DNA of 64,000 bases from Paracoccaceae bacterium. Lineage in GTDB: Bacteria; Pseudomonadota; Alphaproteobacteria; Rhodobacterales; Rhodobacteraceae. Below the pieces are notes generated by a model. It was given only the letters and a program-made list of their open reading frames with translations. It searched no databases and was not told the origin of the DNA. The translations under genes and the position numbers were made by a program. Where the stretch lies: positions 1-64,000 of the forward strand of contig JANSXZ010000002.1 in NCBI GenBank assembly GCA_024742705.1. Direction: 5' to 3'. Positions 10,984 to 17,748 of the stretch are shown here, in pieces. Every line of letters begins with the position of its first letter. Positions within the stretch are counted from its first letter, which is position 1.

Positions 10984-11215
10984 ACTCACGCACCACGGCA
11001 AGCAGATCATCGAGCGAGACCAAAAGCGTCCGGCGCAAGGCAACCGTGACGGCCTCTTGCGCGGGCGTCAACGTCGTCTGAAACCAATTCGGCGTGTGAC
11101 TTCAATCTGCGACACTGCCACGATCGCGCCATTTGTAGACGGTTTACGGGGTCGCTCCGAAGCGCTCTGTGAGAACCGTACCGGCGTCATCGTTTGCCTG
11201 AATGGCGGTCCGAAC
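10981..11215 (-). pseudogene. IS481-type transposase, N-terminal fragment with stop codons
   Basis: Read on the minus strand from about 11215, one frame gives VRTAIQANDDAGTVLTERFG, a stop, TVYKWRDRGSVAD, a stop, and then SHTPNWFQTTLTPAQEAV. It continues through VALRRTLLVSLDDLLAVVREF. This matches the N-terminal helix-turn-helix and linker of IS481-family transposases as I know them. Two in-frame stops and loss of the whole catalytic domain make it a relic. Its end coincides with the terminase breakpoint. Confidence 0.65.
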
Positions 11216-11397
11216 CTTCGGCGTCCCCTCTCGGCAGATTGCTACACACTCGCCTGCCGGGCAGTGCTACGCGGCCTGCTTGTGAAGATGGATCAGCATG
11301 ATCGAACCCCGCCCCGAAATCCCTCATAACCGATCTTGCCGTGAAAAGCGCCGATCGCCGAGGGCTTATGTGATCATCCGGGAAGGAACAACTCGCC

Positions 11398-11457
11398 ATG
11401 GCGCTGGAGGTGAAGGTCGGAGAATTGCTGGACGAAACACGCGAGGCCTCAGCATGA
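11398..11457 (+). CDS. Possible 19-residue leader peptide
   Basis: ATG 11398 follows GGAAGGAAC. The short frame (MALEVKVGELLDETREASA) ends in an ATGA overlap with the next gene. It may be the remnant of a larger upstream gene rather than a functional peptide. Confidence 0.25.
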   Translation: MALEVKVGELLDETREASA

Positions 11458-11777
11458 CCATCAAGCGCCGCAAAACGACGACCGACCTTCGCGAGTTTTC
11501 CGCTGCACTGGATTTAGTGCGACGGCTATATCAGGAAAACAAGGGGTACCTACGACAGCGATACGAATGCGCGGAACCGGGTAACTTTCTTGGGCTGTCT
11601 GGCATAGCCGTTTGGCACGCCTACCAGCGCGGTGACCTTGGCGTTCCTGCGCCCAACGAAGAGCGCGCGAAGGCATGGGCGAAAGGTGAACGGCTCTATG
11701 TCGCTGAGAAAAAGCCGTGCCGTCGTTGCGGTGGAGTTCGTCGCCAGTCAGGAGACGACGTATGTTTCAACTGCTAA
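11454..11777 (+). CDS. Phage-type protein with C-terminal zinc-ribbon-like motif
   Basis: 107 residues. The N-terminal two thirds are helical and basic. The C-terminus has two cysteine pairs in KPCRRCGGVRRQ and VCFNC, spaced as in small zinc ribbons found at the ends of phage regulatory or nuclease proteins. Not a recognised named family. The start ATG 11454 overlaps the preceding stop by ATGA. It lies 97 bases upstream of the split tRNA, so it belongs to the accessory region. Confidence 0.5.
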   Translation: MTIKRRKTTTDLREFSAALDLVRRLYQENKGYLRQRYECAEPGNFLGLSGIAVWHAYQRGDLGVPAPNEERAKAWAKGERLYVAEKKPCRRCGGVRRQSGDDVCFNC

Positions 11778-11873
11778 CTTGCGAGGAGGGACGCGGCCAA
11801 GGCCAAAACGGAGACCGGGCCGGAGGCTCAGCGTCTTGTCCAATTCGACTGCGCCGTTTAAACGTGAGACTGT

Positions 11874-11930
11874 GGCCCCTTAGCTCAGCTGGATAGAGCA
11901 TCCGCCTTCTAAGCGGCGGCTCTGGGGCCG
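11874..11930 (+). pseudogene. tRNA-Arg(TCT) 5' half / T-arm-less tRNA relic
   Basis: GGCCCCT acceptor strand, intact D-arm (GCTC...GAGC) and an anticodon arm CCGC-CTTCTAA-GCGG with anticodon TCT. There is no T-arm; instead GGGGCC at 11924-11929 follows almost at once and could close the acceptor over 6 bp. The missing 3' half has a better partner at 14232-14274 (AGGGGCC against GGCCCCT). So I read this as the left end of an integration into tRNA-Arg, or a deleted reconstituted copy. Confidence 0.65.
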
Positions 11931-12010
11931 AAAAGACGCACGGAAACAAACGGGTAGGGAAATGGGAAAGACTTGCGAACCGTTTTCCGAACCGTTATCA
12001 GAATGATCAA

Positions 12011-12087
12011 GGCCCCGTAGCTCAACTGGATAGAGCACCTGACTTCTAATCAGGATGTTGGGCGTTCGAGTCGTCCCGGGGTCGCCA
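12011..12087 (+). tRNA. tRNA-Arg(TCT)
   Basis: A full cloverleaf can be drawn: acceptor GGCCCCG/CGGGGTC (one G-T), D-arm GCTC/GAGC, anticodon arm CCTGA-CTTCTAA-TCAGG with anticodon TCT, T-arm GGGCG-TTCGAGT-CGTCC, discriminator G and encoded CCA. It lies between the two halves of a different tRNA-Arg, so it may have been brought in by the element and compensate for the broken gene. Confidence 0.93.
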
Positions 12088-12720
12088 CTTCTCTCTCGCA
12101 TCTCCCTGAGATACATGCACAATCCGTGATATTGCAGTTGTCGGCAGTCATTCGCTTGAGCACAGGGATGGACGCGCGGGACAGGGTCTTTGGGCTGGTA
12201 GACGGGTACATTGCTGACCCGGTATCCGGTGAATCGGCCATCCGCGATGCCCGGGCCGCGCTCGCGCCGGAAGTTCTGGCGGACCTTGACAGCGTCTTGG
12301 CAGACCGGCGGATCAGCTACCGGGACGGCGTGTTGATCCAGCTCGGGTATGGCATGGTTGACCCGGCCCTTGACCTGCCCCTCCGCCCAGAGGGCGCGCG
12401 CGGCAACGTGGCTGAGTTTGACCGACTGCTGCTTTGGGCCACTGGCGCGGTCATGCCCGAGCGCGAGGCGGCGCTGCGCCTCGCCTGCGCAGCCGTTGCC
12501 GCAACCGCCCGCCCGGTCCTCCCGATGCCTGACCTGAACCGGAGCGCGCTGACGTTCACCCGGACCACCGGACTGCTGTTGGACCTGCTGTCTGTGCCCT
12601 CCGGCGGAGCCTATGAGCAGTTTGGGTTCGCGGCGCTCCTCCACACCCTTGGTAATCCCCCCCGATCTTAAGGGGATGCGGCAGTGGAATTTTCTCGGCA
12701 GGATGACTGAGGAGATTGCG

Positions 12721-13019
12721 ATGAAGACCACACGTTTTACCGAGGCCCAGATCATGGGTGTGCTGCGGCAGATGGAAGGCGGTGTACCCGCCGCCGAACT
12801 TTGCCGCGAACACGGCATGAGCCGCGCGACGCTGTACAAGTGGCGGGCGAAGTATGGCGGGATGGACGCCAGCCTGATCAGCGAGAGCGAGCCTTGTCCG
12901 CCATTGGTCCGAGGACAATGGCGAGCGCGATGGCCGAGGAGAACCGGCGCCTGAAGCGCATGTATGCCGATGTCAGCATGCAGAACGACCTCCTGAAGGA
13001 GGCGCTCGGGAAAAAATGA
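12721..13019 (+). pseudogene. IS3-family OrfA, frameshifted
   Basis: DNA-binding subunit. The helix-turn-helix half is intact (MKTTRFTEAQIMGVLRQMEG, then AELCREHGMSRATLYKWRAK). After DASLIS the frame is lost and about 30 bases look inserted or duplicated. The leucine-zipper half ([20 protein letters not shown]) resumes in another frame and ends at TGA 13019. A full-length OrfA of this group is near 88-90 residues. Confidence 0.8.
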
Positions 13020-13886
13020 AGCGGCCAGATCAACGCCGAGAGTTGGCCGTGAAAGCGGTGGCGATGAAGGGTATCAGCATCGCGCTGGCGTGTCGGGCAT
13101 TCGACGTCAGCGAGACATGCTACCGTTACAGTCCCAAGCTGGATGACGAGAACGAGCAGATCGCCGACCTGCTTCTGGGGCTGACAAAGGCGAAGAAGAC
13201 CTGGGGCTTTGGCCTGTGTTTTCTTTATCCGCGCAACGTCCAGGGCCATGGCTGGAACCACAAGCGAGTATATCGGATCTACCGCGAGCTGGAACTGAAC
13301 CTGCGGATCAAGCCGCGCAAACGGCTGAAGCGGGAAAAACCGGACGAACTGGCGGTGCCGCCTACGCTAGAATCGATCCCACGGATCGGTTGCTTTACGC
13401 TTCGGCCCCCGAACGAGGTCTGGTCGATGGATTTCATGGCCGACAGGCTCGGGGATGGACGGCAATTCCGCCTCGTGAACGTTCTGGACGAGTTCAACCG
13501 CGAAGGACTGGGCATCGAGATCGACTTCTCACTGCCTGCGGAGCGGGTTGTTCGAGCCCTGAACCAGATCATCGAATGGCGTGGCGCCCCCGGGACAATT
13601 CGTGTCGACAACGGCCCGGAATACATCAGCGGCACCCTTCATGGAATGGGCCGAGAGCAAGAGCATCGCACTGGCCTAAATCCAGCCCGGAAAGCCGCAG
13701 CAGAACGCCTATGTCGAACGATACAACCGAACGGTCCGGCACAAATGGCTGGACCTCTACATCTTTGAAAGCATCAAGGAGGTGCAGCAGATTGCCACCG
13801 AGTGGCTATGGTCCTACAACCACGAGCGCCCGAACATGGGCAACGGCGGCATGACACCCGCCCAGAAATTGAACATCGCCGCGTAA
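13016..13886 (+). pseudogene. IS3-family OrfB transposase, frameshift plus nonsense
   Basis: Integrase-core transposase. The two DDE aspartates are present in VWSMDFM and RVDNGPEY. Immediately after, the frame shifts by one base near 13643. The continuation ([12 protein letters not shown]) hits TAA where TAC is expected before [11 protein letters not shown]. The catalytic glutamate ([11 protein letters not shown]) and the C-terminus MTPAQKLNIAA follow in that shifted frame. Two separate lesions show it has been inactive for some time. Confidence 0.85.
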
Positions 13887-14231
13887 ATTCTACGACCAAG
13901 CCCCCGTAAAAAAGGGGTTATTACCAGACCAACGGCGCGCTGAGAAGCTACTTTGCATCGGTTCATAACGCTGCCAGTGTCGTCAGCGGCATGATTGCGG
14001 GGGCGGCACGCTGTTCCTCACCGAAGATCATTGTGGACGCCGGGCCCTCATCCCCAACGACGGATGCGCCGCCCGGCGCGGTGTCGGGCGGCGTGACCCC
14101 GAAAAGGGGCAATAGTCTTCTGAATCACTCGGTTGCGCATTCATTTGTCCCATTCGCAGAAATTGCATAGGGACAAAAAATCGCGAACCAAACTGCTTCA
14201 TTTACAAGCGGTTGGGGACGTAGAATTTTGA

Positions 14232-14274
14232 CCTTCCAATCGGCAGGTCGAGGGGTCGAACCCTTCAGGGGCCG
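14232..14274 (+). pseudogene. tRNA-Arg 3' half, likely attachment-site scar
   Basis: It carries a T-arm GAGGG-GTCGAAC-CCTTC and acceptor strand AGGGGCC with discriminator G, but no D-arm. The acceptor strand is complementary to GGCCCCT at 11874. CCTTCCAATCGGC at 14232-14244 repeats CCTTCTAAGCGGC at 11905-11917 with two mismatches. This is what remains when an element inserts at the anticodon loop of a tRNA gene. The encoded CCA is replaced by CGCC. Confidence 0.65.
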
Positions 14275-14391
14275 CGCCGTTCATCGGTTTCATGTCGAAA
14301 AGCAGCGCGATCCGAACCATTTGGCCGCCGTGCGGCGGGATGCGCGCAACTACGCCTTCCAGCCGCCGCCCTTGGTTGGTGTAAATCAGGC

Positions 14392-16005
14392 CTAGTCTGG
14401 CGGAGCGAAATCGCGGGCGTCGGCGCGATTCCATCGGGTGCGGTAGCCGTCGATGTCGGGGCCGTCGTCGGCCAGCAGGAAGCCCGAGGGCAGATAGGGA
14501 AACGCCTCGTCTCCGGTGACCATCTGCGCATCGCTCTGCCGGATCATCAGGTGGCGGGGCAGGAAATCGCCGGGGTTCGACAGGCCCGCGGCGCCGGTCA
14601 TTTCCCCAAGCGCCTGCATCGTGTTGCGGTGAAACCGGGCGACGCGCAGCGCCTTGTCGACAGGATCCAGCGCGCGCTGTCGCAGGGGCTCCTGGGTGGC
14701 CACGCCCACCGGGCAATGATTGGTATGGCAGGCCTGCGCCTGGATGCAGCCGATGGCGAACATGTAGCCGCGCGCCGAATTGCACCAGTCGGCGCCCAGC
14801 GCCAGCGCCCGCGCGATGTCGAAGGCCGATACGATCTTGCCCGCCGCGCCGATCTTCACCCGGTCGCGCAGACCGGCCCCGCGCAGGGTGTTGTGCACGA
14901 ATGTCAGCCCCTCGACCATCGGCATGCCGATGTGGTTGGCAAACTCAAGCGGGGCCGCCCCAGTACCGCCTTCGGTGCCGTCCACAACGATGAAATCCGG
15001 CACGATGCCCGTTTCCAGCATTGCCTTGACCATGCACATGAATTCGCGCCGATGCCCGATGCACAGCTTGAACCCCACGGGTTTGCCGCCCGACAGATCG
15101 CGCAGACGGCCAAGGAACCGCATCATTTCCAGCGGCGTGGAAAAGGCCGAATGGGCGGGCGGCGAAACGCAATCCACGCCCATCGGCACGCCGCGGGCCT
15201 CGGCGATCTCGGGGCTGATCTTGGCGGCGGGCAGCATCCCGCCGTGGCCCGGCTTGGCGCCCTGGCTCAGCTTCAGCTCGATCATCCTGACCTGATCGTC
15301 CGCCGCCTGTTCGGCGAACTTCTCGGGGCTGAAGCCACCGTTTTCGTCGCGGCAGCCAAAATAGCCCGACCCGATTTCATAGATCAGATCGCCGCCACCT
15401 TCGCGGTGATACCGGCTGATCCCGCCTTCGCCGGTGTCATGGGCAAAACCGCCCTGGCGCGCGCCCGAATTCAGCGCGAGGATGGCGTTGGCCGACAGCG
15501 CGCCAAAGCTCATCGCCGAAATGTTGTAGAGCGAGGCATCGTAGGGCCGCGCGCAGTCGGGGCCGCCGATGCGGGTGCGGAAATCGGTATCGGTCAGGTG
15601 CCGGGGCTGCACCGAATGGGTCACCCATGAATAACCGCCGTCATAAACCCGCATCCGGGTGCCGAAGGGGCGTTTGTCTTCCGCGCCCTTGGCGCGCTGG
15701 TACACCAGGCTGCGCGCGTCGCGGCTGAAGGGTTCCTCGTCCTGATCGCTTTCGATCAGATACTGCCGGATCTCGGGGCGGATACCTTCGAAAAGGAAGC
15801 GCATGTGCCCCAGCACAGGGTAATTGCGCAGGATGGAATGATGGCGCTGGGTCACATCATGCACGCCCAACGCGGTCAGCACCGCGAAGATCGCAAGCGG
15901 CACCAGCATCCAGCCGGTCCAGAACAGGCCGATCAATGACACCAGAGCCAGCAGCGCCATCAGCGCAAAGGTCGCGAAGCGTCCGTATTCCGAGAAGCTG
16001 GGCAT
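14392..16005 (-). CDS. FMN-binding glutamate synthase family membrane protein
   Basis: 537 residues. Two N-terminal hydrophobic segments (about residues 10-50, FALMALLALVSLIGLFW) precede a domain like the FMN/3Fe-4S synthase part of GltB. The cluster motif CIQAQACHTNHCPVG is intact, as is SQGAKPGHGGMLP in the flavin barrel. There is no glutaminase domain, so it is not a complete glutamate synthase; the substrate of this stand-alone family is not established. The start is ATG 16005 (MPSFSEYGRF) with GAGGAAGA upstream; a frame running 46 codons further back has unrelated composition. It is the first chromosomal gene after the tRNA scar. Confidence 0.88.
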   Translation of the reverse strand: MPSFSEYGRFATFALMALLALVSLIGLFWTGWMLVPLAIFAVLTALGVHDVTQRHHSILRNYPVLGHMRFLFEGIRPEIRQYLIESDQDEEPFSRDARSLVYQRAKGAEDKRPFGTRMRVYDGGYSWVTHSVQPRHLTDTDFRTRIGGPDCARPYDASLYNISAMSFGALSANAILALNSGARQGGFAHDTGEGGISRYHREGGGDLIYEIGSGYFGCRDENGGFSPEKFAEQAADDQVRMIELKLSQGAKPGHGGMLPAAKISPEIAEARGVPMGVDCVSPPAHSAFSTPLEMMRFLGRLRDLSGGKPVGFKLCIGHRREFMCMVKAMLETGIVPDFIVVDGTEGGTGAAPLEFANHIGMPMVEGLTFVHNTLRGAGLRDRVKIGAAGKIVSAFDIARALALGADWCNSARGYMFAIGCIQAQACHTNHCPVGVATQEPLRQRALDPVDKALRVARFHRNTMQALGEMTGAAGLSNPGDFLPRHLMIRQSDAQMVTGDEAFPYLPSGFLLADDGPDIDGYRTRWNRADARDFAPPD

Positions 16006-16214
16006 GGGCTCTTCCTCTTCTGCGCGTCGCCTGCAATGTCCCTGAACGTAGTCTGGCTGCACGCCCCGAGTCCAGTACAGCCGACCGGCCGCGACGCCGC
16101 AAACCGGACAAGGGGGTTGCGGTCGGTGGCGTTGATTGTGCATCCTTGACGGTAACTTACCGCAATCGCCACGCCCCGGATGCGGGCGGGCCCGGATGAA
16201 GGCAGACCCTGACG

Positions 16215-16646
16215 ATGTTCCGGCATGTGATGCTCACCGTGGATCTGACCGACGACACATCGTGGCGCCAGGCCCTGCCGCAAGCCGTCGATCTGGTGCG
16301 GATGGCGGGCGCCACGCTGCATATCCTGACGGTGGTGCCGAACATCGGATCGCCGCTGGTGGCCGGCCTGTTCCCGCACGATTTTGAATCCAAGGCGCTT
16401 CTGGCTGCGTCGGACGCGCTGGAGGCGCTGGTGTTGGAAAACGTGCCACGCGACATTGCTGTCAAACGGCATGTCGCCTTTGGCGAGGTTCATGACAAGA
16501 TACTGAAAACGGTCGATGAAACCGGGTGCGACCTGCTGATCATGGCATCGCACAAACCTTCGGCGCTGCGCGATTTCCTGATCGGATCACATGCCGACAG
16601 GGTCTTGCGCAGATCGTCGGTTTCCCTTCTGGTCGTCAGGGCTTAA
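16215..16646 (+). CDS. Universal stress protein (UspA family)
   Basis: 143 residues, a single Usp domain. The ATP-binding Gly-rich loop near the C-terminus is recognisable in the SHKPSALRDFLIGSHADRVL segment followed by SSVSLLVVR. Usp proteins are cytoplasmic stress-responsive nucleotide binders. It starts the rightward gene run that contains the amidohydrolase and decarboxylase, but 67 bases separate it from the next gene. Confidence 0.9.
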   Translation: MFRHVMLTVDLTDDTSWRQALPQAVDLVRMAGATLHILTVVPNIGSPLVAGLFPHDFESKALLAASDALEALVLENVPRDIAVKRHVAFGEVHDKILKTVDETGCDLLIMASHKPSALRDFLIGSHADRVLRRSSVSLLVVRA

Positions 16647-16713
16647 ACATGCGGAACACCCCGCGCCAAATCGGACCGACCGGTTTTTCCCGCATTTTCG
16701 GAAAGCACAACAC

Positions 16714-17685
16714 ATGACACCTTTCGCAATTGCCGGCGTCCAGATGTACGTCCAGGCGCTCCAATCCAATGTCGAAGGCATGATCCACCGCCTTGACGTT
16801 CTGATGGCGCGGTTTCCCTGGACACAGATGGTGCTGTTCAGCGAACTGGCGCCATTCGGGCCGCTGGACCGCTATGCGCTGCCGCCACAGAACGAAGCGC
16901 TCGATCGTTTCTGCGCCGCGGCCCGGCAGCACCGGGTCTGGCTGATACCCGGCTCGATGTTCCTGACGGCCCCCGACGGGCGGGTCTACAACACATCCGT
17001 GGTGATCAACCCAGAAGGCGAGATCATCCGCCGCTATGCCAAGATGTTTCCGTTCCGCCCCTACGAGGCAGGCATCGCGGCGGGCACCGACTTTTGCGTT
17101 TTCGACGTTCCCGATGTGGGGCGTTTCGGCCTTTCGATCTGCTATGACATCTGGTTTCCGGAAACCACGCGGCAACTTACGGCGCAGGGCGTCGAGGTTC
17201 TGTTGCACCCGGTCCTGACCGGCACCACCGACCGCGACGCCGAGCTTTCGATCGCGCGCGCCACGGCGGCCCAGTTCCAGTGCTATGTCTTCGATGTGAA
17301 CGGGCTGGGCGCCGGGGGGCTGGGCAAATCCTGTGTCATCGATCCCGCGGCAACCGTGTTGCATCAGTCGGCGGGTCAGGAGGACATGTTCCCCATCGAG
17401 ATCGATCTTTCGATGGTCCGGCGCCAGCGTGAAACCGGGATGAAGGGCCTCGGGCAGGTTCTGAAAAGCTTCCGAGACCGGTCGGTCGATTTTCCGGTCT
17501 ACGACAGGTCGGCCGGAAGCGACGCATACCTTCATACGCTGGGACCGTTGGAAATGCCGCAACAGGGATCGCGTCGGGGCCTGCATGTGGATGTGCCCGC
17601 CAGCGCCGCCGCGGAAGAGGAAAACAGGAAACCGATTCAGGGGCTCGTCAATGCGCCGCTGATGCACAAATCGCCGAGCGGTTAG
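16714..17685 (+). CDS. Carbon-nitrogen hydrolase (nitrilase superfamily)
   Basis: 323 residues. The Glu-Lys-Cys triad is visible as FSELAPFG, RYAKMFPF and SICYDIWFPE. Members hydrolyse amides, N-carbamoyl compounds or nitriles; the substrate cannot be read from sequence. The C-terminal 60 residues extend past the core with low-complexity content. It is followed after 63 bases by the decarboxylase, ATP-grasp and C45 genes on the same strand. An amide-cleaving or amide-exchanging step in one pathway is therefore plausible, for example on an agmatine- or polyamine-like compound. The start at ATG 16714 (MTPFAIAGVQM) fits the family. Confidence 0.88.
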   Translation: MTPFAIAGVQMYVQALQSNVEGMIHRLDVLMARFPWTQMVLFSELAPFGPLDRYALPPQNEALDRFCAAARQHRVWLIPGSMFLTAPDGRVYNTSVVINPEGEIIRRYAKMFPFRPYEAGIAAGTDFCVFDVPDVGRFGLSICYDIWFPETTRQLTAQGVEVLLHPVLTGTTDRDAELSIARATAAQFQCYVFDVNGLGAGGLGKSCVIDPAATVLHQSAGQEDMFPIEIDLSMVRRQRETGMKGLGQVLKSFRDRSVDFPVYDRSAGSDAYLHTLGPLEMPQQGSRRGLHVDVPASAAAEEENRKPIQGLVNAPLMHKSPSG

Positions 17686-17748
17686 ATCCGGCCAGCCCGG
17701 CGCACGGGCTGCATCCGGCAACGACCCTAACAGGGGAGACAGGAAAAG

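Larger units (their letters stand above)
12650..13926 (+). mobile_element. IS3-family insertion sequence, decayed
   Basis: 1277 bp bounded by imperfect inverted repeats (left TGGTAATCCCCC, right reading inward TGGTAATAACCCC). It contains orfA and orfB in the IS3 arrangement with an ATGA overlap. Both are broken, so the copy is inactive unless complemented in trans. I see no target-site duplication at the edges (CCT on the left, GAC on the right). Confidence 0.85.
12168..14170 (+). pseudogene. Unrecognised gene interrupted by an IS3-type element
   Basis: The left part (12168-12649) encodes about 160 residues from MDARDRVFGLVDGYI to PSGGAYEQFGFAALLHTL. The right part (from 13928) stays open for 80 codons (TNGALRSYFASVHNAASVVS and onwards) to TAG 14170. 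Removing 12650-13926 joins them in frame as CTG-ACC-AAC, which suggests one gene of about 240 residues. A start at 12126 is also possible. I do not recognise the family; a restriction-type protein is only a guess from the PSGGAYEQF block. Confidence 0.5.

Noticed and set aside
11880-12839. A long minus-strand frame through the tRNA-Arg region
   Set aside because: It translates the complement of two tRNA sequences and the interrupted gene; not a protein.
14198-14785. A minus-strand frame containing FDPSTCRLEGQNSTSP
   Set aside because: This peptide is the translation of the tRNA-Arg 3' half and its flank, a known source of spurious proteins; the rest is antisense-phase sequence of the glutamate-synthase-like gene.
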